From assembly GCF_004355225.1 (NCBI RefSeq), contig NZ_CP037933.1, positions 1 through 64,000 of the forward strand: DNA of 64,000 nucleotides, read 5' to 3'. A model generated the notes under the pieces. It saw only the letters and a list, made by a program, of their open reading frames with translations, did not search any database and had not been told where the DNA came from. The stretch is from Flavobacterium nackdongense (GTDB lineage: Bacteria; Bacteroidota; Bacteroidia; Flavobacteriales; Flavobacteriaceae). Positions 44,704 to 55,079 of the stretch are shown here, piece by piece. Made by a program: the position numbers and the translations under genes. Numbering within the stretch: position 1 is the stretch's first letter; each line of letters begins with the position of its first letter.

Positions 44704-45987
44704 TTAGTTTTCCTTGATTTCTTTTTTTCCAAATTCAGTTGGATAGGTTAGATATTGCGACAAGATTAAACCTGGAATTGTTGAAATTACGATCCAAATA
44801 AAGAAGTTTTCATAGCCCAAATATTCTTGAATATAGCCACTGATCATTCCCGGTAGCATCATTCCTAAAGCCATAAAGCCCGTTGCAAGCGAATAATGTG
44901 AGGTTTTGAATTCCCCTTCGGCAACATAAATTAAGTACATCATAAAGGCTGCAAAACCGAATCCGTAACCAAATTGTTCTAAAATTACGGTTAAATAAAT
45001 AAAAAGATGCGATTGGGGTTGGAAATGGGCTAAAAGTACGAATCCGAGGATGGGAATTCTCATAGCTAGAACCATCGGGAGCATCCATTTTTTTAATCCA
45101 TTTTTTGAAATGGCAATGCCGCCCAAAATACCTCCAATAACTAAAGCGATAATTCCGAAAGTTCCATAAATGAGCCCAATACTTTCGGTACTTAATCCTA
45201 AACCGCCTTTTTCTAAAGGGTCCATCAAAAAGGGATTGAGCATTTTTAATAATTGTGCTTCACCCAATCTAAAAATTAAGATAAAAGCAAGGATCAATCC
45301 GATTTGTTTTTTTTGGAAAAAAGTGGAAAAAACTTTGCCAAAACTAGGTTTTTCCGTTTTTTCAGCAGCCAGATATTCGTCTGTTGTTTCTGCTTTGGGT
45401 GTGGTAAAGAAATTGTAAATGGTTATTAAAGCCATCAGCGTGCCAATGAGTACCATTGTGTGCGACCAAGCTTTTGTTTTATCGCCGTATTTTATTTCGA
45501 GATATCCACCAAGTATTACAATCAAGCCATTTCCCGTAAGCATTGCCAATCGGTAGAAAGTACTTCTAATACCAAGAAAGAGTGCTTGTTTTTCTTTGGT
45601 CAATGCCAACATATAAAAACCGTCGGTAGCCACATCATTGGAGGCCGAGGCAAAGGCTGCCATCCAAAAAAAAGCCAATGTTAGGAAGAAAAAATTATTG
45701 GCAGGAATTGTAAAACCAACAAATATAAAAGCAATAGCTATGACTAATTGCATCGCTAAAAACCAATTTCTTTTGGTTGAATACAAGTCGATAAAGGGGC
45801 TCCAAAGCGGTTTTATAACCCAAGGCAAGTATAAAAAACTAGTATATAATCCGATGTCTTCATTATTAACTCCAAGGTTTTTGTACATTATGACAGAAAC
45901 CGTTACAATGATGGCATAAGGTAATCCTGAGGCAAAATTTAAGGTTGGAATCCAATACCAAGGATTTTTGTTTTGGGGTGTATTCAT
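44704..45987 (-). CDS. AmpG-like MFS permease, 427 aa
   Basis: Twelve hydrophobic helices can be traced. The N-terminus (WYWIPTLNFASGLPYAIIV, then LPWVIKPLWSPFIDLYSTKR) is the AmpG pattern of the major facilitator superfamily; AmpG imports anhydro-muropeptides. Its gene lies between a NagZ-like hydrolase and a GHL10 glycosidase, all on the minus strand with gaps of 1-15 bases, so an operon for peptidoglycan-fragment uptake and breakdown is likely. A sugar-phosphate or oligosaccharide permease cannot be excluded. Confidence 0.85.
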   Translation of the reverse strand: MNTPQNKNPWYWIPTLNFASGLPYAIIVTVSVIMYKNLGVNNEDIGLYTSFLYLPWVIKPLWSPFIDLYSTKRNWFLAMQLVIAIAFIFVGFTIPANNFFFLTLAFFWMAAFASASNDVATDGFYMLALTKEKQALFLGIRSTFYRLAMLTGNGLIVILGGYLEIKYGDKTKAWSHTMVLIGTLMALITIYNFFTTPKAETTDEYLAAEKTEKPSFGKVFSTFFQKKQIGLILAFILIFRLGEAQLLKMLNPFLMDPLEKGGLGLSTESIGLIYGTFGIIALVIGGILGGIAISKNGLKKWMLPMVLAMRIPILGFVLLAHFQPQSHLFIYLTVILEQFGYGFGFAAFMMYLIYVAEGEFKTSHYSLATGFMALGMMLPGMISGYIQEYLGYENFFIWIVISTIPGLILSQYLTYPTEFGKKEIKEN

Positions 45988-45988
45988 T

Positions 45989-47542
45989 TTAGTTTGGTTT
46001 TATTTCGGTGTGTAGATGGACAGTTTCAATACTTTCATTGCCGTAAAAATCAATAAAAGTAAAGGCAACTCTTTTAGAATTGGCCAGTTTTTCTTTAGGG
46101 ATAGCAAACTGAATATCGTCCATTTTTGAATCGATCGCGATTTTATCAACTATCTGACTTGGATCGTTGATGTCGATTTTGCTGTGCTCTGAACTGTAAA
46201 TAACAATATAACGGATTTGATCGGATTGGGTTTTTTTGAATTTAGCTTGATATTCATTTCCTACTTGGGTAAACGAAATGGGCAATGGTCGTTCGGTGCC
46301 GGTCTTTTTTGAGCCGGGAACGGGGATAGGAATTGCTGGGTATTTGTATTGATTTTCAATCAGCAAATCGGCAACTTCTTTATTGGAATTTACAAAAGCT
46401 TTTGCACTAAAATAAGCATTTCCTTGTACATTTGGGTAGGATCTCGTCAAATCGATTTGATTGGGAATTTCGGATGGGATGTTCCATTTTTTATCAGAAT
46501 CAGCATTGATTTTATAACTGCCATTTCCAATATACACATTGGCATTGGTGCAATTTTCTGCCCACCATTTCAATAATTTCGAATAGGATGCTGTTTTATG
46601 ATCAATGGTCCAATACAATTGGGGTAACATATAATCGATATATTTTCCTTCCATCCAAGCGATGGGGTCGGCAAATAAATCGTCATAATTGGTTTGTCCA
46701 GCTTGCGTATCGGAACCTTTTGGATCGACCGATTTATTTCTCCAAACACCAAAAGGGCTAATCCCAAATTGAACCCAAGGCTTGATGCTTTTGATCGAAA
46801 AATAGACACTTTTTACAAATGAATTTACATTATCACGTCGCCAATCGTCAAGAGTTTGTTTGTATCCGTATTTTTTGAAAGCAGCTGAATCATTGAATTC
46901 TTTGCCACTAACACGATACGGATAAAAGTAATCATCAAAATGAATGGCATCGATATCGTAATTTCGCACCACTTCTTCAACAACGGTGATCAAATGACTC
47001 TTTACTTCGGGTAAAGCAGGGTTATAATAGTATTTTTCTTTGCCGGTTTCACCATATTTAATCATCCAATCACGGTGTTTGAAAAAATCGTGATCTGGAC
47101 TTAAAATATCCGTTTTCGTATCGAAAGTAGCTCTGTAAGGGTTGAGCCAAGCATGAAATTCGAAACCTCGGCGATGCGCTTCTTCAATCATCCAAGCCAG
47201 TGGGTCATAATAGGGTTGGGGAGCTTGCCCTTCTTTGCCGGTAAGGAATCTGGACCAAGGGGCTAATTTTGAGGGGTAAAAGGCGTCGCCTACACTTCGT
47301 ATTTGAACAATTACCGCATTGTAATTTAGTTTTTTATACGTTTCTAAAATTTCAAGATAATCTGCTTTTTGCTTTTCAACAGAATCATTGCCTTTTTTAG
47401 GCCAATCAATATTGACGACTGTAGCAATCCATACCGCTCTAAATTCGTTTTTTGGAAAGCTTATTTTAGACTGAGCTTCAGTATGCAAAGCAGAAAATAA
47501 AAAACCTAAAAAAAGCAAAGAAATGTACTTTTTTGTATTCAT
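45989..47542 (-). CDS. Family 10-like glycoside hydrolase (GHL10/DUF187), exported, 517 aa
   Basis: A signal peptide (KKYISLLFLGFLFSALHTEAQ) precedes FRAVWIATVVNIDWP, the start of the GHL10 (YngK/DUF187) TIM barrel; AIHFDDYFYPYR and PQLYWTIDHKTA are its conserved segments. The last about 100 residues form a beta domain. The family acts on cell-wall or related glycans. Export plus co-location with the AmpG-like and NagZ-like genes suggest that it releases fragments that are then imported. Substrate is not known. Confidence 0.9.
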   Translation of the reverse strand: MNTKKYISLLFLGFLFSALHTEAQSKISFPKNEFRAVWIATVVNIDWPKKGNDSVEKQKADYLEILETYKKLNYNAVIVQIRSVGDAFYPSKLAPWSRFLTGKEGQAPQPYYDPLAWMIEEAHRRGFEFHAWLNPYRATFDTKTDILSPDHDFFKHRDWMIKYGETGKEKYYYNPALPEVKSHLITVVEEVVRNYDIDAIHFDDYFYPYRVSGKEFNDSAAFKKYGYKQTLDDWRRDNVNSFVKSVYFSIKSIKPWVQFGISPFGVWRNKSVDPKGSDTQAGQTNYDDLFADPIAWMEGKYIDYMLPQLYWTIDHKTASYSKLLKWWAENCTNANVYIGNGSYKINADSDKKWNIPSEIPNQIDLTRSYPNVQGNAYFSAKAFVNSNKEVADLLIENQYKYPAIPIPVPGSKKTGTERPLPISFTQVGNEYQAKFKKTQSDQIRYIVIYSSEHSKIDINDPSQIVDKIAIDSKMDDIQFAIPKEKLANSKRVAFTFIDFYGNESIETVHLHTEIKPN

Positions 47543-47765
47543 AAAAATATTTTGTTTTTAATAAGATTCAAAAATAGATTTTTTAGTTTAATTTCGAATT
47601 ATAAAACCAATATAATTTTTGTCGTTTTGTTATAAAAACACGTTTTTTTATTCATTTTTGTTATTTATTTACAAGACGTGTTGCTGAATGACTTTTCACC
47701 CAAAGGCAAAAAAACAATACATTATTTATTTTTTTAACTAAAAGCAAAAAAATAAAATAGTTTTA

Positions 47766-47773
47766 TATATTTG
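47766..47773 (+). promoter_or_regulatory. Possible -7 promoter box of the amino-acid permease gene
   Basis: TATATTTG fits the TAnnTTTG consensus, 83 bases before the ATG at 47856. The 47543-47855 stretch is very AT-rich and holds no other element I can support, so the match may be by chance. Confidence 0.3.
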
Positions 47774-47855
47774 ATTTTTTAAATGATTTTCTTTTTATCA
47801 TCTGTTAAAAAAGAAAATTATATTCATTTAATCCTATTAATAATTAATTTTAAAT

Positions 47856-49778
47856 ATGGCGTTCTCTAAATTATTCAGAAAAAAAACGGTTCAAGATATA
47901 TTAAAACAAGTCGAAAAAAATGAGACTGATGGGCACAATGCTCTCGGAAAGCATCTTACCGCTCGTGATTTGACTGCATTTGGTATAGCTGCTATTGTGG
48001 GGGCGGGAATATTTAGTACCATTGGAAAAGCCAGTGCCGATGGTGGACCAGCCGTGATTTTTCTATTTCTTTTTACCGCAATTGCTTGTAGTTTTGCTGC
48101 ATTCGCCTATGCCGAATTCGCTTCGATGGTACCTGTTTCAGGAAGCGCGTACACCTATTCTTATGTTGCCTTTGGTGAAATAATTGCTTGGATCATAGGT
48201 TGGGCCTTGATTATGGAGTATGCCATCGGTAATATTACGGTCGCCATTTCCTGGAGTGATTATTTTACCGGTTTGCTCGAAAGTGGTGGCATTCGATTGC
48301 CGCAATGGGTTCAGATGGATTATTTAACCGCTTCGAATGGGTTTAAAGATGCTACAGCCTTGATGCAAGGTGGTAAATCATTCGATAATTTAAGTTCAGG
48401 ATTGCAAGCAGCACATACCGCTTGGACAACTTCACCAGTAATTGGTTCTTTTCATTTTGTTGCTGATTTACCTGCCTTACTCATAATTATTCTGATCACA
48501 GCTTTGGTCTATCGTGGTATGAAAGAATCCAGAAACGCCAGCAATTTGATGGTTATCATTAAATTATGTATCGTACTTTTAGTAATTGCAGTAGGTGTGT
48601 TTTATGTAGATACTGCTCATTGGGATCCTTTTGCGCCCAACGGTGTTTCGGGTGTTTTGAAAGGTGTTTCGGCAGTTTTCTTTGCTTATATTGGTTTTGA
48701 CGCCATTTCAACTACCGCCGAAGAATGCAAGGATCCTCAACGTGATTTGCCTCGTGGAATGATGTGGGCCATTATCATTTGTACCATTTTATACATTGCC
48801 ATTGCCTTGGTATTGACCGGAATGGTCAATTATAATGAACTTAATGTAGGTGATCCACTCGCTTTTGTGTTTGATAAATTAGATTTAAAATGGATGTCAG
48901 GCATTATTGCCGTAAGTGCTGTTGTGGCAATGGCAAGTGTTTTGTTGGTTTTTCAAATGGGTCAACCTCGAATTTGGATGAGTATGAGTCGCGATGGATT
49001 GTTGCCCAAAAAGTTTTCTACCGTTCATCCTAAGTTCAAAACCCCTTCTTTTGCAACTATTGTAACCGGTTTTGTTGTTGCAGTTCCCGCCTTATTTCTG
49101 AATTTGACTATGGTGACCGATTTGTGCAGTATTGGAACGTTATTCGCTTTTGTTTTGGTTTGTGCAGGAGTTTTGGTTTTGCAAAATAAACCCAATATTC
49201 CCCGAGGGAAATTCAAAACCCCTTATGTGAATTCAAAATATATTATGCCAATTTTGATTGCTATTGGATGCATTTATTCGTTCGGATACAATCAAAAAGC
49301 AACGATGGATTTCTTGACCAATGAAACCCAAATCAAAAGTTCAGCAGATATAATTACGGGTTTAGATAAAGAACATTACACAAAAGTTTCTGATTATTTA
49401 ATCGGTTTGGATGTCAAAAACAAAACGAATGAAACCCCAGATTTAGAGCTTTTGTTGAGCCAATACCAGCAAGATGATGTTGAGTATGCGGCGGTTATCA
49501 AAGGATTGCCTATTGAAGATTCTCATAAATACGAAAGTGGTTTCGACTTATTCAAGCACAAAATTCCGATGTGGATTTTCTTTATCGTCTTGATTGGATT
49601 AACCGTTTGGTCCTATAAAGATAACTTATCGCTAATTCCTTTGTTGGGATTGATTTGCTGTTTGTATATGATGGCAGAATTAAGTGTTTGGAACTGGATT
49701 TATTTCACTATTTGGTTGCTTATTGGACTCATTATTTACTTTAGTTTTAGCCGTAAAAACAGTAAATTAAATACCTAG
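47856..49778 (+). CDS. APC-superfamily amino-acid permease, 640 aa
   Basis: The protein begins with a cytosolic helix and then LTARDLTAFGIAAIVGAGIF, the conserved first segment of cationic-amino-acid-type (CAT/YfnA) permeases. KESRNASNLMVIIKL and FFAYIGFDAISTTAEECKDP are further family motifs. Twelve helices are followed by an unusual soluble stretch of about 80 residues (roughly 495-575, rich in Asp, Lys and Asn) before two last helices. Length exceeds the usual 460-500 aa for this reason. Substrate range cannot be read. Confidence 0.9.
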   Translation: MAFSKLFRKKTVQDILKQVEKNETDGHNALGKHLTARDLTAFGIAAIVGAGIFSTIGKASADGGPAVIFLFLFTAIACSFAAFAYAEFASMVPVSGSAYTYSYVAFGEIIAWIIGWALIMEYAIGNITVAISWSDYFTGLLESGGIRLPQWVQMDYLTASNGFKDATALMQGGKSFDNLSSGLQAAHTAWTTSPVIGSFHFVADLPALLIIILITALVYRGMKESRNASNLMVIIKLCIVLLVIAVGVFYVDTAHWDPFAPNGVSGVLKGVSAVFFAYIGFDAISTTAEECKDPQRDLPRGMMWAIIICTILYIAIALVLTGMVNYNELNVGDPLAFVFDKLDLKWMSGIIAVSAVVAMASVLLVFQMGQPRIWMSMSRDGLLPKKFSTVHPKFKTPSFATIVTGFVVAVPALFLNLTMVTDLCSIGTLFAFVLVCAGVLVLQNKPNIPRGKFKTPYVNSKYIMPILIAIGCIYSFGYNQKATMDFLTNETQIKSSADIITGLDKEHYTKVSDYLIGLDVKNKTNETPDLELLLSQYQQDDVEYAAVIKGLPIEDSHKYESGFDLFKHKIPMWIFFIVLIGLTVWSYKDNLSLIPLLGLICCLYMMAELSVWNWIYFTIWLLIGLIIYFSFSRKNSKLNT

Positions 49779-49896
49779 TAAACGGTATTTTTTTGCAGTT
49801 GCACTTTAAAATAACAGCCGAGGATTTTGCTTTAAATTCTTGGCTGTTTTTATTTAAATCCGCGTTCATAATGCTTTTTTGGCAAAAGTATTTGAT

Positions 49897-49904
49897 TATA
49901 TTTG
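49897..49904 (+). promoter_or_regulatory. Possible -7 promoter box of the UMF1-type MFS gene
   Basis: TATATTTG lies 20 bases before the ATG at 49924. A TTTTGG lies upstream at 49877, closer than the usual spacing. Confidence 0.35.
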
Positions 49905-49923
49905 ACGCAAATAAATTTGAAAG

Positions 49924-51249
49924 ATGAAAGCATTAGAAAAAGGCAGTAAGAAATTGTTGAATGCGTGGGCGTTTTATGATTGGGCAAATTCGGTTTATCC
50001 TTTGGTCATTTCATCGGCGGTTTTTCCGATTTTTTTCGAATCTTTATTTTCGGATAGAAGTCATTATATCGAAGTTTTTGGGCTTAATTTGAAAAATTCG
50101 GCTTTAATCAGTTTTGTAACTGCAGCCGCTTTTCTAGTCGTTGCTTTTATTTCGCCCTTGCTTTCAGGTATTGCCGATTATGTTGGTAATAAAAAATCTT
50201 TTATGAAATTTTTCTGTTATATGGGGGCATTGTCCTGTATGGGTTTGCATTGGTTCAGCCTCGAAAATATTTATATAGGATTGTTTTTTTACTTTTTTGG
50301 TTTAGTAGGTTTTTGGGGCAGTTTGGTCTTTTATAATTCATATTTGCCCGATATAGCTTTTCCAGAGCAGCAGGATAAAATAAGTGCCAAAGGCTATTCT
50401 TTGGGTTATATTGGAAGCGTCGTTTTATTGATAGTCAACTTGGCAATGATTATGAAGCCATCTCTTTTTGGAATTTTGGGTTCGAGTGGCGAGGCGGCAA
50501 TGAAAGCGATGCGTTATTCCTTCATTATGGTAGGTGTTTGGTGGATACTTTTCAGTCAATATACGTATTATTATTTGCCAAAAGGGAATAAAAACCAGAA
50601 CCAAAAAGTGACCAAAGACACTATTTTCAATGGTTTCAAAGAATTGAAAAAAGTATGGGCATTACTAGAAGATAATTTGGCCCTAAAACGGTATTTAGGA
50701 AGTTTCTTTGTATACAGTATGGCGGTGCAAACCGTTATGATTGTGGCTACTTATTTTGGTGCACAAGAAATTGCTTGGTCGTCTAAGGAAGAAAGTACGA
50801 CTGGCTTGATAATATGCATTTTATTGATACAATTGGTAGCGGTTTTAGGCGCTTTTTTAACCTCAAGGGCATCGGCTAAATTTGGAAATATTGCGACATT
50901 AATCGTAATAAATATTTTTTGGGTGTTGCTTTGCTCGGTAGCCTATTTCATCGTTTTGCCCTTGCATTTTTATATTATGGCGAGTTTAGTTGGTTTGGTT
51001 ATGGGCGGTATTCAGTCTTTGTCTCGATCAACCTATTCTAAATTATTACCCGAAACCGAGGACACTGCTTCCTTTTTTAGTTTTTATGATGTTGCCGAGA
51101 AAATTGGAATAGTAATCGGGATGTGCGTGTATGGTATCATCGATCAAATTACGGGAAGTCCGAGATTTGCCATCGTTTTTTTAGCTGTATTTTTTATCAT
51201 TGGTGTTCTTTTATTAAAAAGAATTCCTAAAAATAAAATGGTCAATTAG
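49924..51249 (+). CDS. UMF1/ATG22-type MFS transporter, 441 aa
   Basis: The opening LLNAWAFYDWANSVYPLVIS is characteristic of the UMF1 (Atg22-like) branch of the major facilitator superfamily. About twelve membrane helices follow, with GLVMGGIQSLSRSTYSKLLP as the second conserved block. Bacterial members are uncharacterised; the yeast relative exports amino acids from the vacuole. Length is typical. The gene stands alone between the amino-acid permease and lon, all on the plus strand. Confidence 0.88.
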   Translation: MKALEKGSKKLLNAWAFYDWANSVYPLVISSAVFPIFFESLFSDRSHYIEVFGLNLKNSALISFVTAAAFLVVAFISPLLSGIADYVGNKKSFMKFFCYMGALSCMGLHWFSLENIYIGLFFYFFGLVGFWGSLVFYNSYLPDIAFPEQQDKISAKGYSLGYIGSVVLLIVNLAMIMKPSLFGILGSSGEAAMKAMRYSFIMVGVWWILFSQYTYYYLPKGNKNQNQKVTKDTIFNGFKELKKVWALLEDNLALKRYLGSFFVYSMAVQTVMIVATYFGAQEIAWSSKEESTTGLIICILLIQLVAVLGAFLTSRASAKFGNIATLIVINIFWVLLCSVAYFIVLPLHFYIMASLVGLVMGGIQSLSRSTYSKLLPETEDTASFFSFYDVAEKIGIVIGMCVYGIIDQITGSPRFAIVFLAVFFIIGVLLLKRIPKNKMVN

Positions 51250-51382
51250 CTCTACACCCGAATAGAATAGCCTAAATTTTTCTTCGTACTATTTATGGCA
51301 CAAAGATTGACTTATTGCAGTATATAAAAAACGATTATTTTTGTTACTGATTCATTTACAGCAAAATATAATCTTGTAATAC

Positions 51383-51390
51383 TAACTTTG
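51383..51390 (+). promoter_or_regulatory. Possible -7 promoter box of lon
   Basis: TAACTTTG fits TAnnTTTG, 49 bases before the ATG at 51439. No clear -33 TTTG at the usual distance. No CIRCE-type heat-shock dyad was seen. Confidence 0.35.
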
Positions 51391-51438
51391 TTATGAAGAA
51401 GTTTCACTTTTTAATGACAAAAAGACTTATTTTATACT

Positions 51439-53889
51439 ATGTCAAATCATAAAATACATACTCTTGACAATCTGTCACTACACGAATTTGATAGTGAAAC
51501 CGAATTAATTCCATTATTGACGCCCGAAGACGAGGAAGAAATGAACAATGAAGATCTACCAGATACATTGTCTATTTTGCCTTTGCGAAATATGGTTTTG
51601 TTTCCCGGCGTGGTCATTCCGATTACAGCAGGACGCGATAAATCTATCAATTTAATCAATGATGCTTATGCTGCGGGGAAAATAATTGGTGTGGTTGCAC
51701 AAAAGAACGAAGAAGTCGAAGATCCCAGCCAAAATGATATTTATTCCATTGGAACTGTAGCTCGGATTTTGCGTGTACTTAAAATGCCAGACGGCAATGT
51801 TACGGTTATTCTACAAGGGAAAAAAAGATTTCAAATAGATTCGATAGTTTCAGAAACTCCTTATATTACTTCCAATATTACGGCTGTTGCTGAGAAAAGA
51901 CCCACTAAAAAAGACAGTGAATTTTTAGCGATTTTAGACTCAGTGCGCGAATTAGCCATTCAAATTATCAAAGAAAATCCAAATATTCCCAGCGAAGCAA
52001 CCTTTGCGATCAAAAACATTGAAAGTCAATCGTTTTTAATCAATTTTGTGACTTCGAATATGAGTTTATCAGTCGAGGAAAAGCAAGGTTTGTTGTCGAT
52101 CAATTCTTTGAAAGAACGTGCGCTTGAGACCCTGAGGTATATGAATACTGAATTGCAGAAACTTGAATTGAAAAATAATATTCAATCCAAAGTTCGATTC
52201 GATTTAGACCAACAGCAACGGGAATATTTTCTGCATCAGCAGATGAAAACCATTCAGGAAGAATTGGGTGGTGTTTCGCAAGAAGAGGAAATGGACGAAA
52301 TGAGTGCCAAAGCCAAAACTAAAAAATGGGATGAGAAAACGCAAAAACATTTCGAAAAGGAATTGTCTAAAATGCGCCGAATGAATCCACAAGCGCCTGA
52401 TTTTGGTATACAAAGAAATTATTTAGAATTATTTTTAGATTTGCCTTGGGGCGAATATTCGAAAGATATTTTCGATTTGAAACGAGCTCAAAAAATCCTG
52501 GATCGAGAGCATTTCGGATTGGAAGAGGTCAAGAAAAGAATGATAGAGCATTTGGCTGTTTTGAAATTGCGAAATGATATGAAGTCCCCAATAATCTGCT
52601 TGACAGGTCCTCCGGGTGTGGGTAAAACCTCTATTGGAAAATCAGTTGCTGAGGCTTTGGGTAGAGAATATGTGAGAATTTCATTGGGAGGTTTACGGGA
52701 TGAAGCAGAAATTCGCGGACATAGGAAAACCTATATCGGTGCTTTGCCCGGAAGAATTATTCAAAGTTTGAAAAAGGCAGGTACCTCCAACCCGGTTTTT
52801 GTTTTAGATGAAATCGACAAATTATCCAATAGCCGTCAAGGGGATCCTTCCTCGGCTTTATTGGAGGTTTTAGACCCAGAACAAAACAATTCATTTTATG
52901 ACAATTTCCTTGAAATGGGTTACGATTTATCGAAAGTGATGTTCATTGCAACTTCGAATAATATGGCCGAAATTCAGCCTGCATTACGCGACAGAATGGA
53001 AATCATCAAGATGTCCGGTTATACTATTGAAGAAAAGATAGAAATTGCACGCCAGCATTTGTTTCCAAGACAATTAACAGCACATGGTTTGACAACCAAA
53101 GATTTGTCTATTGGAGTGAAACAACTGGAAAAAATTGTCGAAGGGTACACCCGTGAATCCGGCGTTCGTGGTTTGGAAGCAAAAATTGCCCAAGTAATCC
53201 GAAATGCGGCCAAATCTATCGCTATGGAAGAGGAGTACAATAAGAAAGTGACCAATGAAGATATCGTTCAAGTTTTGGGAATTCCAAGATTGGAACGTGA
53301 CAAATACGAGAGCAATGATGTGGCAGGAGTAGTAACGGGACTAGCGTGGACTAGTGTTGGTGGCGACATCCTTTTCATTGAATCCTTGATTTCTCCTGGC
53401 AAAGGGACGATGACCATCACCGGAAATTTGGGTAATGTTATGAAAGAATCGGCAACGATAGCGTTGGAGTATATCAAAGCTAATACCGAGTTGCTGGGGC
53501 TAAATCAAGAAACATTGTCTAAGTACAACATCCATCTTCACGTTCCGGAAGGTGCCACGCCTAAAGATGGTCCAAGCGCAGGAATTGCTATGTTGACATC
53601 CTTAGTTTCGGTTTTAACGCAAAAGAAAGTGAAGAAAGGTTTGGCAATGACTGGTGAAATTACTTTACGTGGAAAAGTGCTGCCGGTTGGTGGAATAAAG
53701 GAAAAGATTTTGGCTGCCAAAAGAGCCAACATCAAAGAAATTATTCTATGTCACGAAAACAAAAGCGATATCGATGAAATAAAACCAAAATATGTCGAAG
53801 GTTTGACTTTTCATTATGTTAAAGAAATGAGCGATGTTTTGGCCATAGCCATTACAGATCAAAAGGTTAAAAACGCTAAAAAAATATAA
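51439..53889 (+). CDS. lon: ATP-dependent Lon protease, 816 aa
   Basis: Lon degrades misfolded and regulatory proteins in the cytosol. The N-terminal substrate domain starts LPLRNMVLFPGVVIPI, the coiled middle part contains REYFLHQQMKTIQEELG, Walker A is GPPGVGKTS (about 390-398), and the Ser-Lys dyad is in PKDGPSAGIAM (Ser about 713) and GGIKEKILAAKRA (Lys about 755). The N-terminus has about 35 extra residues rich in Asp and Glu, common in Bacteroidetes. A good terminator follows. Confidence 0.97.
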   Translation: MSNHKIHTLDNLSLHEFDSETELIPLLTPEDEEEMNNEDLPDTLSILPLRNMVLFPGVVIPITAGRDKSINLINDAYAAGKIIGVVAQKNEEVEDPSQNDIYSIGTVARILRVLKMPDGNVTVILQGKKRFQIDSIVSETPYITSNITAVAEKRPTKKDSEFLAILDSVRELAIQIIKENPNIPSEATFAIKNIESQSFLINFVTSNMSLSVEEKQGLLSINSLKERALETLRYMNTELQKLELKNNIQSKVRFDLDQQQREYFLHQQMKTIQEELGGVSQEEEMDEMSAKAKTKKWDEKTQKHFEKELSKMRRMNPQAPDFGIQRNYLELFLDLPWGEYSKDIFDLKRAQKILDREHFGLEEVKKRMIEHLAVLKLRNDMKSPIICLTGPPGVGKTSIGKSVAEALGREYVRISLGGLRDEAEIRGHRKTYIGALPGRIIQSLKKAGTSNPVFVLDEIDKLSNSRQGDPSSALLEVLDPEQNNSFYDNFLEMGYDLSKVMFIATSNNMAEIQPALRDRMEIIKMSGYTIEEKIEIARQHLFPRQLTAHGLTTKDLSIGVKQLEKIVEGYTRESGVRGLEAKIAQVIRNAAKSIAMEEEYNKKVTNEDIVQVLGIPRLERDKYESNDVAGVVTGLAWTSVGGDILFIESLISPGKGTMTITGNLGNVMKESATIALEYIKANTELLGLNQETLSKYNIHLHVPEGATPKDGPSAGIAMLTSLVSVLTQKKVKKGLAMTGEITLRGKVLPVGGIKEKILAAKRANIKEIILCHENKSDIDEIKPKYVEGLTFHYVKEMSDVLAIAITDQKVKNAKKI

Positions 53890-53913
53890 TTTTATTGCCG
53901 TTGTAAACGTTGG

Positions 53914-53947
53914 ATTCCATCTCGATAGTTCGGGATGGAATTTTTAT
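53914..53947 (+). terminator. Terminator after lon
   Basis: ATTCCATCTCGA pairs with TCGGGATGGAAT (one G-U pair) around TAGT, then TTTTTAT. Confidence 0.85.
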
Positions 53948-54052
53948 TTCAGGAAGAATTAGATAGAAACTTCGGCTGAAAAAGGGGAATTTATTCTTTT
54001 ATAATTTTATCTTCGCATTTGCGTTTACATTACAGAATAGTTATTTCGAAAT

Positions 54053-55072
54053 ATGCCAAAAAAACTTTTAATTTTCTTTTTATTTTTTGTTTGTACTGTG
54101 TCAAATGGTCAAATAGGAGGGAAGTACACTTATCAGTTTTTGAACTTGGTGACCTCTCCTAGGCAGGCTGCTTTAGGCGGAAAAACAGTTACTATCTACG
54201 ATGAAGATGTAAACCAAGCACATTTCAATCCCGCGACAATCAACGCTGATATGGACAATCATTTGGCTTTGAATTATGGCAGTTATTTTGGTGAAGTAAG
54301 TTACGGAACCGCTTCGTATGCCTATACTTACGACCGTCACTTGCAAACTTTTCAAGTGGGAGTGAATTATGTGAATTATGGAAAATTTGATGGATATGAC
54401 CAAAATGGACAAGCGACATCTGAATTTACCGGGAGTGAAGTAGCACTTTCTGTGGGTTATGCCTATAATGTTCCTAATACCAATCTTTTTTTGGGTGCCA
54501 ATGCCAAATTAATTTCTTCGTCTTTAGAAAGTTATAGCTCTTTAGGAGGAGCGCTTGATTTAGGCGCAATTTACATTGACGAAGCGAATGATGTCAATTG
54601 GGCTTTGGTCATTCGCAATATTGGAACGCAGTTTACGACCTATAATGGTATTAATGAAAAATTACCACTCGAAATCATTGCAGGGGTTTCCCAAGAATTA
54701 GAAAATGTCCCCATTCGATGGCATTTGACTTTCGAAAATTTACAGCAATGGAATGTTTCTTTTAGCAATCCTAACCAAGCGCAAACCTCACTCGATGGCA
54801 CCACGACGGAGAAAAAAACATCCTTTTTAGGAAATGCACTAAGACATACTATAGTAGGAGTAGAGTTATTTCCAAAAAAAGCCGTAAATTTGAGATTGGG
54901 TTATAATTTTAGAAGAGCCGAAGAATTGCAGGTAGAGAATATTCGAAATTTCTCTGGAATTTCAGTTGGTTTTGGAATACGATTTAATAAATTAAAATTC
55001 AATTATTCTTATTCCAGATATACTTTGGCTGCAAATACAAGTTTATTTGGTATGACTATTAATTTTCAATAA
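54053..55072 (+). CDS. porQ: Type IX secretion system protein PorQ, 339 aa
   Basis: A signal peptide (KKLLIFFLFFVCTVSNGQ) precedes a PorV/PorP-like beta-barrel protein: FLNLVTSPRQAALGGKTV, DEDVNQAHFNPATI, LALNYGSYFGEVSYG, and the C-terminal FNYSYSRYTLAANTSLF. These match PorQ, a component of the outer-membrane attachment complex of type IX secretion. Placement directly before cytidylate kinase and after lon is the order I associate with porQ in Flavobacteria. The large adhesin at the right end should depend on this secretion system. Confidence 0.85.
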   Translation: MPKKLLIFFLFFVCTVSNGQIGGKYTYQFLNLVTSPRQAALGGKTVTIYDEDVNQAHFNPATINADMDNHLALNYGSYFGEVSYGTASYAYTYDRHLQTFQVGVNYVNYGKFDGYDQNGQATSEFTGSEVALSVGYAYNVPNTNLFLGANAKLISSSLESYSSLGGALDLGAIYIDEANDVNWALVIRNIGTQFTTYNGINEKLPLEIIAGVSQELENVPIRWHLTFENLQQWNVSFSNPNQAQTSLDGTTTEKKTSFLGNALRHTIVGVELFPKKAVNLRLGYNFRRAEELQVENIRNFSGISVGFGIRFNKLKFNYSYSRYTLAANTSLFGMTINFQ

Positions 55073-55079
55073 TACTGTT

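Noticed and set aside
47543..47855. Riboswitch before the amino-acid permease
   Set aside because: The stretch is AT-rich without conserved stems or known aptamer motifs that I can read.
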